Assembly: GCA_964621525.1 (NCBI GenBank)
Contig: CAZUMS010000040.1
Span: 1-23,852 of the forward strand
From: CAZMGV01 sp964621525 [NCBI: uncultured bacterium]
Lineage (GTDB): Bacteria; JAGRBM01
Length of the DNA stretch: 23,852 nucleotides
Direction: 5' to 3'
The notes under the pieces were generated by a model that worked only from the letters and a program-made list of their open reading frames with translations, did not search any database and was not told the origin of the DNA. Positions 1 through 6,330 of the stretch are shown in pieces; within the stretch, counting starts at the first letter, position 1, and each line of letters starts with the position of its first letter. Position numbers and translations under genes: made by a program.

Positions 1-90
1 CCCAGCCGATCATCAACCGGAAGGGCGCCAGCGCGCCGGTCCAGGACTCCCCGAACCGGGCCCCCCCCCCCCCCCCCCCCCCTCTGTCAC
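1..90 (-). CDS. possible 5' end of a downstream gene, frame broken by the poly-G tract
   Basis: On the minus strand a GTG (90-88) overlaps the TGA of the upstream gene as GTGA, a common sign of translational coupling. Reading from it gives V-T-E and seven glycines, then a stop at 15-13. If the G tract were one base longer, the frame would continue as RFGESWTGALAPFRLMIGW to the window edge, with every third codon position G or C. On the plus strand, bases 3-59 also give an open, GC3-rich reading (QPIINRKGASAPVQDSP), and third positions coincide in the two frames, so base usage cannot separate them. No family is recognised. This is a tentative call. Confidence 0.2.
61..82. repeat. 22-base poly-C homopolymer tract
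   Basis: There is an unbroken run of 22 C on the plus strand (G on the minus strand). It begins five bases beyond the stop codon of the 313-residue minus-strand gene. Such a tract can be a slippage-prone phase-variable site, but it is also a classic place for sequencing or contig-joining error, so its exact length should not be trusted. Confidence 0.9.
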
Positions 91-1028
91 CGTTCGAGGC
101 CGGGGGTGACGACGCGCTCCACGGGCGGGTGCTCCTCCCTGACAAGCCGCAGTTCGCACCGCTCCTCGTCGAAGTCGAGGTCGAAGGCCTTGAGGGTGTC
201 CGGCGGAAACTCCCGCAGTCCCCTCGCCGTCTGGGCGTAGGTGGCGGCCGCCCCCCAGGGGTGCCAGGTGAGCACTTTAAAAAGCGGTTCCTTCTGCCGG
301 TCCCCGAACCGCGCCGGGCGGCGGCCGTACCAGTAGAGCTCGTCCGGGAGGTCGTCCGGGTGCAGGGTGCGGGTGCGGGATTTCACCCACGAGGGCACCG
401 ACTCGTCGCTGAACTCGTCGCCCCTCTGGGGCGGATCGTCCGGATAGATCGTGAATCTGGCGACGGACTCGCGGTCCGGGAGCGGAATGGCGCAGGTGAG
501 GAGCTCCGGATCGAAGAAATGCCGGCGGGCGGGACGGCCGAGGCTGCTGTGGCGCTCCTCGTCCCTGCGCCGCTGGCGCCACTCGTCCTCGCGGCGGCGG
601 TATTCGCGGTGGTTCGCAAGGGCGGCCGAGATCTCCACCTGCCGTTCCATCTTCGCGAAGTCGTGATCCTGCTTCTTCTCCAGTTCCTGCTCCCTCACGG
701 CGAGCTCCATGTTCTGCTGCGCGGCCCAGAGGCACTTGCCCAGGGCGTCGGCGCGCACGCGGGCGGAGGACTGCCCGTCCCCGATCAGGTCCATGCCGGA
801 GCCGAGGAGCCCCATCTGGAACTTCTCCCAGCCCGCGCGGCCCACGGGCTCTCCGGCTTCGAGCTTTTTGCGGATCTCCTCGTAGGCGGCCCGGGCGGGC
901 TCCAGGGATGCCCGGAACCGGTCGAGCGGGGCGCCGCCATCAGGAGAGGGCGAAGCGGCAGGCCGCGCGGGCGGCGGATGCGGAACGGCAGAAGCGGCGG
1001 GCGTGGGCAGACTTTCCGTGGTTTCCAT
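87..1028 (-). CDS. hypothetical protein, 313 residues, coiled-coil-like middle
   Basis: The family is not recognised. The first 40 residues are Pro/Ala-rich and look disordered. Residues about 45-140 look helical. A strongly charged Glu/Arg/Lys/Gln stretch at about 110-165, with runs such as REDEWRQRRRDEER, resembles a coiled coil. The C-terminal half (about 170-313) is rich in aromatic and acidic residues and looks globular, with WHPWGAAATYAQ near 260. No signal peptide or membrane segment is seen. The start at 1028 was chosen because AAGGAG (1043-1038) sits nine bases upstream. An in-frame ATG at 1163 would add 45 Pro-rich residues but has no well-spaced ribosome site. The gene lies downstream of hepT on the same strand with a 272-base gap, so it probably has its own promoter. 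A phage or accessory origin is possible but unproven. Confidence 0.7.
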   Translation of the reverse strand: METTESLPTPAASAVPHPPPARPAASPSPDGGAPLDRFRASLEPARAAYEEIRKKLEAGEPVGRAGWEKFQMGLLGSGMDLIGDGQSSARVRADALGKCLWAAQQNMELAVREQELEKKQDHDFAKMERQVEISAALANHREYRRREDEWRQRRRDEERHSSLGRPARRHFFDPELLTCAIPLPDRESVARFTIYPDDPPQRGDEFSDESVPSWVKSRTRTLHPDDLPDELYWYGRRPARFGDRQKEPLFKVLTWHPWGAAATYAQTARGLREFPPDTLKAFDLDFDEERCELRLVREEHPPVERVVTPGLER

Positions 1029-1300
1029 ACGGGGATGCTCCTTGTGCGGGTAAGTGGCTGATTGCGGCGGCGGCTCCGGCGAGAGGGGAACCGCAGGCAG
1101 GGGGCGGCCGGGACAGGCCGCCGGAGGGACATCGGCCGGGGAGGACCCGAGAGGGCCGGACATGAATCCGGCCCGAGCCTCCCCATTATCAGAATCAGTC
1201 TACTATATAATGTTCATATATCAAGAGGGGGTCACGGGCGCACGCGCCTAACCAGCGGGAATCGTTCAACTAAATATTTTGAGGGGAGGGGGAAACGCGG
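1029..1300. other. intergenic gap with an AT-rich island
   Basis: No gene is seen here. The right part (about 1185-1225 and 1265-1285) is markedly AT-rich against its surroundings. It contains GATAAT on the minus strand (1190-1185), a 5/6 match to a -10 box, with only ACATTA 17 bases upstream as a -35. On the plus strand TATAAT occurs at 1206-1211 without a recognisable -35. A minus-strand promoter for the 313-residue gene is the most economical reading, leaving a leader of about 150 bases. Confidence 0.35.
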
Positions 1301-1645
1301 TTATCCGTGCTGTTTCAGCAGGGCTTCGACTTCGCTCACCAGTACCGACAGCTTATGCTGGACAACACTCCAGACAGATGCGTCGTTGAGTGTGAAATAG
1401 CCGTGCGCCAGCCGGTTCCGGAAACCGACGATCTGCCTGTGCTCGCTGATTTTCTCCACCCAGCCAGGACGGCATTCCTCAAGCTGGCAGATTGCCTCAC
1501 CCATGATCTCCAGCTTCCGTTCAATGGCGGCCTTCATCATGGAATCGCGCCGGTAGTCGTCGAGACTCTTGCCGCGTGCGTATTCGGCCACATCCCCGGC
1601 GGCCATAAGAATATCTTCCAGATATTTCGCCGGATCACGCGCCAT
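1301..1645 (-). CDS. hepT: HepT-like HEPN (DUF86) RNase toxin
   Basis: This is the 114-residue toxin half of a HEPN-MNT type VII toxin-antitoxin pair. Residues 76-83 (RNRLAHGY) carry the full RX4HXY motif: R76 and H81 are the expected RNase residues, and Y83 is the tyrosine that MntA AMPylates in characterised systems. The rest is an all-helical HEPN fold of usual length. The gene overlaps the 3' end of mntA by 11 bases and has no clear ribosome site, so translation is probably coupled. Codons such as AAA, TAT, GAT, ATT and CTT are far commoner than in neighbouring genes, which suggests recent acquisition. Family assignment is firm; toxicity in this host is inferred. Confidence 0.9.
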   Translation of the reverse strand: MARDPAKYLEDILMAAGDVAEYARGKSLDDYRRDSMMKAAIERKLEIMGEAICQLEECRPGWVEKISEHRQIVGFRNRLAHGYFTLNDASVWSVVQHKLSVLVSEVEALLKQHG

Positions 1646-1949
1646 AAAGCGGCACCCGGGTCTCTTCGATGCTCTTTTTCAGATAGCGGTTCCTGATCTG
1701 CCCGGGTTCCACAAGATCCACCCGGCGCCCGAACAGGGCTTCTACGGTTTCGATAAACGAGAAGTAGTTGTCGGCCGCAGACGGCAGGGGAATCCGGTCC
1801 TCATCGAATTCAATCAGGAAATCCACATCGCTCATGGCGGGGTCGAACTCCCCCGTGGCGGCGGAACCGAACAGCTCGAGCCGCTTCACATGGTGCCTTC
1901 GGCAGAGTTCCTCCAGCTGGGCCCGTTTTTCCTCGATGAGCGGAATCAT
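1635..1949 (-). CDS. mntA: MntA-like minimal nucleotidyltransferase antitoxin
   Basis: This is a 104-residue nucleotidyltransferase-fold protein. It has the GS(X)nDXD signature: G28-S29 in LFGSAATGEF, D41 and D43 in SDVDFLIEF, and a third acidic residue D78 in RVDLVE. In studied HepT-MntA pairs this enzyme transfers AMP from ATP to a HepT tyrosine and so silences it. The antitoxin is encoded first and hepT overlaps its end. There is no Shine-Dalgarno before the ATG; a promoter-like -10 box ends seven bases upstream, so the message may be leaderless. The protein is slightly longer than the smallest family members and looks intact. Confidence 0.9.
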   Translation of the reverse strand: MIPLIEEKRAQLEELCRRHHVKRLELFGSAATGEFDPAMSDVDFLIEFDEDRIPLPSAADNYFSFIETVEALFGRRVDLVEPGQIRNRYLKKSIEETRVPLYGA

Positions 1950-1956
1950 GCGGGGG

Positions 1957-1986
1957 AGTATACCCCGCCCCCGGCGGGGCTGTCAC
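1957..1986 (-). promoter_or_regulatory. mntA-hepT promoter with a palindromic spacer
   Basis: Reading the minus strand, GTGACA (1986-1981) and TATACT (1962-1957) are each 5/6 matches to sigma70 boxes, 18 bases apart. The -10 box ends seven bases before the mntA ATG, which puts the predicted first transcribed base at or next to the start codon. The spacer contains a perfect inverted repeat, CCCCGCC-GGG-GGCGGGG (1979-1963), well placed to be an operator. It could instead be part of a terminator for the upstream HAD gene, but no T-run follows. Confidence 0.5.
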
Positions 1987-2002
1987 GCGGGGGCGGCGCC
2001 CC

Positions 2003-2698
2003 TCACAGCCCTTCGAGCCAGTTCCAGAAGTCGCGGGCGTGCTTGCCGAGGTCCTCGACGAGGAGGTCCGGCTTTCCTGCCTCAAGCTCGTGGAGCTCCT
2101 TGGCGCCGGTGGCGACGGCGACGACCTTCGCGCCGCAGGCGCGGGCGGCATCGATGTCGCGGAGCGTGTCGCCGATGATGACCGTGCGGGAGAGCGGGAT
2201 CTCCGTCCCCGCGGCGCGGCGGCCCTTCTCGATGCCGATGCGGATCAGCTCGGCCCGTTTGTCGTGGTCGGAGGCGAAGCCGCCCCATTCGAAATATTTC
2301 CCGAGGTCCGCGCGGGCGAGCTTGATGCGCCCGCCCTCCTCGAGGTTCCCCGTGCCGAGCCCCTGGTGGTAGTCCCTGGAGCCGTGCATCGCCTTCACGG
2401 CGGCTTCCACGCCCGGCAGCACCCGGTATTCGGGCGCGGCGGCGATCTCTTCCGGCAGGTAGCTTAAGTACCCGGCGAGGGTTTTCTCCCGGTCCTCCGC
2501 CGTGGCGGGCCGCCTGAAGTGGAAGTCGATCAGGATGTCCACGATGAGCGGGTCGGTCATGCCGCCCCAGTCCACCGCGTCGCAGGCGTTCGGCATGCCG
2601 TAGAGGTCCTCGAAGGCCCGGTTGAGCGCGCGGGCTCCCGCGCCGCCCGAGCGGATCAGCGTGCCGTCGATGTCCCAGAGGATGAGTTTCGGCGCCAT
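2003..2698 (-). CDS. HAD-superfamily phosphatase, phosphoglycolate phosphatase-like
   Basis: This is a 231-residue soluble HAD hydrolase. Motif I is DIDGT, with nucleophile D9 and acid/base D11. Motif II is the T116-G117-N118 region, motif III is probably K126, and motif IV is GDTLRDID with D177 and D181 as Mg2+ ligands. The roughly 65-residue helical insertion between motifs I and II is a C1-type cap, as in Gph and beta-phosphoglucomutase relatives. The substrate cannot be read from the sequence; phosphoglycolate or another small sugar phosphate is a family-level guess. The next gene on its strand starts 53 bases after its stop and the dioxygenase beta gene ends 56 bases before its ATG. No Shine-Dalgarno is evident. 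Confidence 0.88.
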   Translation of the reverse strand: MAPKLILWDIDGTLIRSGGAGARALNRAFEDLYGMPNACDAVDWGGMTDPLIVDILIDFHFRRPATAEDREKTLAGYLSYLPEEIAAAPEYRVLPGVEAAVKAMHGSRDYHQGLGTGNLEEGGRIKLARADLGKYFEWGGFASDHDKRAELIRIGIEKGRRAAGTEIPLSRTVIIGDTLRDIDAARACGAKVVAVATGAKELHELEAGKPDLLVEDLGKHARDFWNWLEGL

Positions 2699-2709
2699 GG
2701 CGCGCCACG

Positions 2710-2737
2710 AATGTCACGCCGGGCGGGGGGAGGTCAA
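2710..2737 (-). promoter_or_regulatory. weak promoter candidate for the HAD gene
   Basis: On the minus strand TTGACC (2737-2732) is a good -35 box. The best -10 at 16 bases, GACATT (2715-2710), matches only 3/6 and lies 11 bases before the ATG. The HAD gene may instead be read from the dioxygenase transcript. Confidence 0.25.
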
Positions 2738-2754
2738 ACGGAGGGAGACCGCCC

Positions 2755-3243
2755 TCACACCGGATACACGATCGAGTTCGGGATCCGGAGCGTGTCGTAG
2801 ATGCAGTGCTTTTCGGCGTACCGGAGTTTTACCCCGTCCAGGACGATCCGGTCCCGGTACCAGCCGGAGAGAAACACGCGGGTCTCGTCGTCCACGAGGG
2901 TCTGGAGCACGGCGAAGTTCGCCCGGGCCTCGACGACGCCGTCCTTCACGGCCGTCACGCGGACGTTGCTCACGAGGTGCCTGAGCGAGCGGGGCGAGTA
3001 GACGCTCGCCTGCCGGAACGCCGTCACCCGGTCCTGCACGAACCCGCGGCTCTCGCACAGCATCGCGGCGAGCGGAAGGCCCCGGTCGTAATTCTCGCGG
3101 GCGATGATCTGGTAGAAGGCGTTCTCCGTGAAGAAGTCCGGCCATTCCTCCAGGCGGTCCGAGTCGAGCGTCTCCACGTAGCGGTAGAGAAGCTGCTCCA
3201 CCTCGAACTGGAGATCGCGGGGGGAAAGCGCGTGAAGTTCCAT
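2755..3243 (-). CDS. aromatic-ring-hydroxylating dioxygenase, beta subunit
   Basis: This is a 162-residue small subunit of the ring-hydroxylating dioxygenase beta family, with an NTF2/SnoaL-like cone fold. It shows the family layout: an N-terminal helix with QLLYRYVETLDSDRLEEWPDFF, a middle segment ending in SPRSLRHLVSNVRV, and a C-terminal FLSGWYRDRIVLDGVKLRYAEKH strand pair. The beta subunit is structural in an alpha3beta3 oxygenase. It follows the alpha gene by 34 bases on the same strand, so the two are co-transcribed and assemble together. No ferredoxin or reductase gene lies beside them. Closest resemblance is to anthranilate/salicylate/benzoate-type small subunits, but the substrate is unresolved. 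Confidence 0.9.
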   Translation of the reverse strand: MELHALSPRDLQFEVEQLLYRYVETLDSDRLEEWPDFFTENAFYQIIARENYDRGLPLAAMLCESRGFVQDRVTAFRQASVYSPRSLRHLVSNVRVTAVKDGVVEARANFAVLQTLVDDETRVFLSGWYRDRIVLDGVKLRYAEKHCIYDTLRIPNSIVYPV

Positions 3244-3277
3244 CGGCGTGCCGGGGGGCGGGAAAGGCTCGCGCCTC

Positions 3278-4510
3278 TCAGAGCCCCATGATCTCCCGGT
3301 AGTGGCTGTAAAATCCCCGGATCGCCGCTTCCGTCACCATGTGGCTGGTGTCGGCGGCGTCCCGGCCGCCCATCTCGAGGATGCCGTCCAGGGCGGGGTT
3401 CGCCCGCACGCCGTCCTGCGTGAACTCGAGCACCTCGCCGTCGTCCACCGAGACGAGCCCGGCGGGGCCCATGAGGTTCGCCTGCCGGAGCCGGCGGCGG
3501 ACCATGGCGTCGTCGTCGGTGCCGTAGGCGAAGTAGGTCCAGACGAGCTCGAACTTGTCCGGCCCGCGCGGCACGATCTGGCGGGTCGCGAGGGTGTTCG
3601 ACTGCTGCTGCACGATGAGGTTCGGAAACAGCGTCTGCATGATGACCGTGTTGTCGTCCGGGAACTCCTTCACCGGGTCCAGGAGCCTCGGGTCCGCCAG
3701 CTTGAAGTCCGCCTTGAAGGAGCGCATCTCGGCCGTGCTCTCGCTCGCCTTCTGCTCGCCCTTCCTCGAGATCAGCACGCTGTGACGGCCCGTGGGGTCG
3801 AGCTTCACTTCCGATTTCTGGTCGGCGCGGAACAGCCCGAACGTCACGAGGAACACATGCAATAAACTCGCGTGGTAGGGGTCCTTGATGTTCTCGAACA
3901 TCAGCTTCCAGTTGCACGGAATCAGCTGGCGCGAGTAGCCAAGGATGCGGATGGGGCGGCCGTCGAACACGCGCGTGAAGTAGCCGTGCATGGATTCGCC
4001 GAAGTAGTCCTTCACGGAGGGGAGCTGCCGGCTGAAGGTCCCGAACACGACGCCGTTCACCGTCTCGGTGCGGAGCCGCACGAGGCCGTGGGCCTTGAGG
4101 TCGAAATCCTCCGGCATCCCGCCCTGCCCCTGCACGCCTTTCCGGAACGGCACGCCGATGAGGTTCCCCTCGAGGTCGTAGACCCACTGGTGGTAGGGGC
4201 AGACGAACGACTTGGCGTTTCCGTGGTGCTGGCGGCAGAACTGGACGCCCCGGTGGGCGCAGGTGTTGAGGACGGCGTGGATCTTGCCGTCCCGGCCCCT
4301 CGTCATCACGACCGACCGCTCGCCGACGAAGGTCCGCTTGTAGTCGCCCGCCTCGGGGATCTCGCTATCGAAGCCGAGGTAGTTCCAGGTGGCGCCGCTG
4401 AAGATGCGCTCCTGCTCCCGCGCGTAGACCGCCGGGTCCGAATAAACCCAGTAGGGCACCCGCACCGCGCCTTCGGCGGGCCAGCGCAGCTCTCGCAGGG
4501 GTTCCGTCAT
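3278..4510 (-). CDS. Rieske aromatic-ring-hydroxylating dioxygenase, alpha subunit
   Basis: This 410-residue catalytic subunit is full length. The Rieske [2Fe-2S] ligands are C84-X-H86 in NTCAHRG and C104-X2-H107 in CPYHQW. The mononuclear iron site is D210-X2-H213-X4-H218 in DPYHASLLH, where H213 and H218 are ligands and D210 the bridging aspartate. The C-terminal ligand is D356 or D357 in SVDDGEV. The enzyme should add O2 to an aromatic ring using electrons from a separate reductase, which is not in this window. The SVDDGE-containing C-terminus resembles anthranilate/salicylate-type enzymes, but the substrate is not determinable. The ATG at 4510 has no Shine-Dalgarno; a -10-like TAGGAA ends eight bases upstream. 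The gene is divergent from the CrtC-like gene. Confidence 0.93.
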   Translation of the reverse strand: MTEPLRELRWPAEGAVRVPYWVYSDPAVYAREQERIFSGATWNYLGFDSEIPEAGDYKRTFVGERSVVMTRGRDGKIHAVLNTCAHRGVQFCRQHHGNAKSFVCPYHQWVYDLEGNLIGVPFRKGVQGQGGMPEDFDLKAHGLVRLRTETVNGVVFGTFSRQLPSVKDYFGESMHGYFTRVFDGRPIRILGYSRQLIPCNWKLMFENIKDPYHASLLHVFLVTFGLFRADQKSEVKLDPTGRHSVLISRKGEQKASESTAEMRSFKADFKLADPRLLDPVKEFPDDNTVIMQTLFPNLIVQQQSNTLATRQIVPRGPDKFELVWTYFAYGTDDDAMVRRRLRQANLMGPAGLVSVDDGEVLEFTQDGVRANPALDGILEMGGRDAADTSHMVTEAAIRGFYSHYREIMGL

Positions 4511-4518
4511 GGGGGAGG

Positions 4519-4547
4519 TTCCTACCCGCCTGAATCCCGTTCGGCAA
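4519..4547 (-). promoter_or_regulatory. candidate promoter of the dioxygenase operon
   Basis: The minus strand reads TTGCCG (4547-4542), 17 bases, TAGGAA (4524-4519), then eight bases to the ATG. Both boxes are only partial matches, but spacing is ideal and the distance to the start codon repeats the pattern seen at other genes in this window. Confidence 0.35.
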
Positions 4548-4551
4548 CGGG
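4536..4551. promoter_or_regulatory. 16-bp palindrome, candidate operator
   Basis: CCCGTT-CGGC-AACGGG is a perfect 6-bp inverted repeat with a 4-base centre. It overlaps the -35 of the putative dioxygenase promoter and lies between two divergent transcription units, a typical operator position. No regulator gene is adjacent. It could also simply form a small hairpin. Confidence 0.4.
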
Positions 4552-4562
4552 TTCACGGACGG

Positions 4563-4593
4563 TTGAAACCGGGCGGGGGCGGCGGGCTAGACT
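4563..4593 (+). promoter_or_regulatory. candidate promoter of the CrtC-like gene
   Basis: TTGAAA (4563-4568) and TAGACT (4588-4593) are separated by 19 bases. The -10 box ends nine bases before the ATG at 4603 and the intervening CCCCTCACC has no Shine-Dalgarno, so the transcript may be leaderless or nearly so. Confidence 0.4.
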
Positions 4594-4602
4594 CCCCTCA
4601 CC

Positions 4603-5604
4603 ATGAACCAGAACGAACGGGACAACCTTGTCCGCTACAACCCGAAAAGCGCCTCCGGCCAGCTGGAGAGCTTTTTCCTCAAGGCGAACCACCCCTCGGA
4701 GCCAAAAGCCTTCTGGCTCAAGTTCACGATCTATCAGCCCGAAGGACGGCCGGAGAAGGCCGTGGGCGATGTGTGGGCCATCGCGTTCAACGGCGAGGGC
4801 CACGACCATGTGGCGGTGAAGGAGTCGTATCCGCTCGCGAGCTGCAGGCTGGGTTACGATGCGGTGGGCGTCACCTACGGCCCGAGCACCTTCAGCACCG
4901 GAGCGACCTCCGGGCGGGCCATCACCGGAAACCACTCCATCGCCTGGGACCTCGAGTTCGACCCGGTGGGCGAGCCCTTTCACCACTTCCCGAACGAGAA
5001 GCTCTACAAAACGAAGCTGCCGTCGTCCAAGGCGCTTTCCCCCTACCCCGACACGCGGTTCCGCGGGACCATGACCGTGAACGGCAAGGCATGGAAGATC
5101 GACAACTGGAAGGGGATGGAGGGACACAACTGGGGATCGAAGCACACGGACCTCTATGCCTGGGGCCACTGCAACCTGTGGGATTCGGGGGACGAGGACA
5201 CCTACTTCGAAGGCTTCACGGGGAAGCTGAAGCTCGGCCCCCTCTGGACGCCGCCGGTGTCCAGGCTCTTCCTCCGCTACCGGGGGAAAAACTACGAGAT
5301 GCGGACGCTGAAGGGCACCGTCTCGCCCGGCTGCCGGATCGAGACGAACCGGTGGACGTTCGACGTGGAGGCGGGCGAGCACCGGCTCCGGGGCTTCATG
5401 ACCTGCAGCAAGGAGGACATGGCGGGCCTCTACTACAAGAACCCGGCGGGCCCCATGACCCACTGCCTCAATTCCAAGATCGCCCGGTGCGAGCTCACGC
5501 TCACGGAGCGCGGGAAAACCGTCTGCACGCTCGTGAGCAGCCACGGCTCGGCCCTCGAGGTCGCCACCCACGACCCGGACCACGGCGTGAAGATGCGGGT
5601 GTGA
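4603..5604 (+). CDS. CrtC/tocopherol-cyclase-like lipocalin-fold protein
   Basis: This is a 333-residue protein without a signal peptide or membrane segment. Residues 171-191 (GMEGHNWGSKH...YAWGHCN) match the HNWG-H-Y-WG signature shared by CrtC-type carotenoid hydratases, tocopherol cyclases and related uncharacterised proteins, which form two lipocalin-like beta barrels. Strand-like alternation through the rest is consistent with this. The reaction is unknown; a hydratase or cyclase acting on a hydrophobic substrate is family-level inference. Its position divergent from a Rieske dioxygenase could mean a shared lipid or aromatic pathway. Its last 13 codons and stop lie within a 51-bp segment repeated at 6331-6381. 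Confidence 0.7.
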   Translation: MNQNERDNLVRYNPKSASGQLESFFLKANHPSEPKAFWLKFTIYQPEGRPEKAVGDVWAIAFNGEGHDHVAVKESYPLASCRLGYDAVGVTYGPSTFSTGATSGRAITGNHSIAWDLEFDPVGEPFHHFPNEKLYKTKLPSSKALSPYPDTRFRGTMTVNGKAWKIDNWKGMEGHNWGSKHTDLYAWGHCNLWDSGDEDTYFEGFTGKLKLGPLWTPPVSRLFLRYRGKNYEMRTLKGTVSPGCRIETNRWTFDVEAGEHRLRGFMTCSKEDMAGLYYKNPAGPMTHCLNSKIARCELTLTERGKTVCTLVSSHGSALEVATHDPDHGVKMRV

Positions 5605-5614
5605 GCGGGCGGGC
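5564..5614. repeat. 51-bp direct repeat, left copy (gene 3' end)
   Basis: This copy covers the last 13 codons (ATHDPDHGVKMRV) of the CrtC-like gene, its TGA and the following ten bases. Base-by-base comparison with 6331-6381 shows no mismatch; the flanks differ immediately on both sides (G versus C on the left, T versus G on the right). Confidence 0.95.
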
Positions 5615-5630
5615 TCCCCTGAATATCGGC

Positions 5631-5659
5631 TTGAACTGATATCTGCCAGAGCCTATAAT
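5631..5659 (+). promoter_or_regulatory. strong sigma70-like promoter of the toxin-antitoxin cassette
   Basis: TTGAAC (5631-5636), a 17-base spacer, and a perfect TATAAT (5654-5659). The predicted transcription start is about 5666-5667, where the conserved toxin sequence begins. This is the best promoter match in the window. Confidence 0.65.
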
Positions 5660-5666
5660 CCGGCGG

Positions 5667-6023
5667 ATAGCCGAAGTCTTTGCGACCGACGAGTTCGTCG
5701 AGTGGTATGAAGGTCTGCCGGTCGCAGCCGCCGGGCCGGTCTACGAGAAAGTGGAACTGCTCCGCGAACGCGGGGTTGACCTCGGTTTCCCCCATTCCAG
5801 TGCCATCGCCGGTTCGGCGGCGGCGCTGAGGGAACTGCGGGTTCAGGCCGGAGGCCGCCCGCTCCGGGTCTTCTATATCTTCGACCCGGAGCGAAATGCG
5901 GTCCTGCTGGTCGGCGGGGACAAGACCGGGCAGAAACGGTTCTACGAGACGATGGTCCGCCGGGCCGAGCGCATCTGGCGGGAATACCTCGGCGAGAGGA
6001 AAGCCAAAGGAGAACGCAAATGA
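5667..6023 (+). CDS. HigB/RelE-family (phage Gp49-like) toxin with a non-canonical start
   Basis: The protein has the layout of the DUF891/HigB-type mRNA-interferase family: N-terminal FATDEFVEWYEGL, central ALRELRVQAGGRPLRVFYIFDP, then LLVGGDKTG and a helical C-terminus. Homology-like sequence begins at about 5667, but no ATG, GTG or TTG is in frame there. The codon is ATA, placed seven bases after a perfect -10 box, exactly where a leaderless start would fall. Upstream in-frame options are only CTG (5643), ATA (5655) and ATC (5658), after a TGA at 5637. The first canonical start is GTG at 5751, which would drop 28 conserved residues. Either an unusual start is used or the toxin has lost its ATG and is weakened. 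The stop overlaps the antitoxin ATG as ATGA. Confidence 0.75.
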   Translation: MAEVFATDEFVEWYEGLPVAAAGPVYEKVELLRERGVDLGFPHSSAIAGSAAALRELRVQAGGRPLRVFYIFDPERNAVLLVGGDKTGQKRFYETMVRRAERIWREYLGERKAKGERK

Positions 6024-6325
6024 AGCTGCACCGCTGGGACGACGTTAAAAAGCACCGGTTCACTCCCGCCCAGATCGCCCGCCTGGATGCCAGAGTCCGC
6101 CGCGAAGTCCTGAAAATGGATCTGGCGGAGCTGCGCAAGCTTTCCGGCCATACCCAGGTGGAGATCTCGAAGGTGGCGAAGATCGCCCAGTCGGAACTCT
6201 CCCGGGTGGAAAACAGCTCCGATCATCTGGTGTCCACCCTTCGCCGATACGTGGAGGCGCTGGGCGGCGAGCTGGAAGTCGCCGCCGTCTTCGGCAAGAA
6301 GCGGATCACGTTGACGGGGGTCTAG
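6020..6325 (+). CDS. HigA-like XRE-family antitoxin
   Basis: This 101-residue protein contains an XRE/Cro helix-turn-helix at about residues 37-66 (LSGHTQVEISKVAKIAQSELSRVE), followed by LRRYVEALGGELEVAAVF, the usual tail of HigA-type antitoxins. It should bind the toxin and repress the shared promoter. Translation is coupled: its ATG overlaps the toxin stop by four bases, and an AAGGAG lies within the toxin's last codons at proper spacing. The gene ends six bases before the right-hand 51-bp repeat. Reading frame and length look intact, unlike the toxin start. Confidence 0.88.
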   Translation: MKLHRWDDVKKHRFTPAQIARLDARVRREVLKMDLAELRKLSGHTQVEISKVAKIAQSELSRVENSSDHLVSTLRRYVEALGGELEVAAVFGKKRITLTGV

Positions 6326-6330
6326 AAACC

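Noticed and set aside
129-1061. 310-codon plus-strand open frame opposite the 313-residue gene
   Set aside because: The minus-strand frame has a good ribosome site and a more protein-like composition; the plus frame is Val/Gly/Arg low complexity without a ribosome site.
1206-1211. Plus-strand TATAAT as a promoter
   Set aside because: There is no -35-like hexamer at 16-18 bases and no plus-strand gene downstream before 4603.
5751-6023. Toxin called from GTG 5751 (90 residues)
   Set aside because: Conserved family sequence (FATDEFVEWYEGL) lies in frame upstream, directly after a strong promoter. Starting at 5751 would remove the first strand and helix. It is kept as an alternative only.
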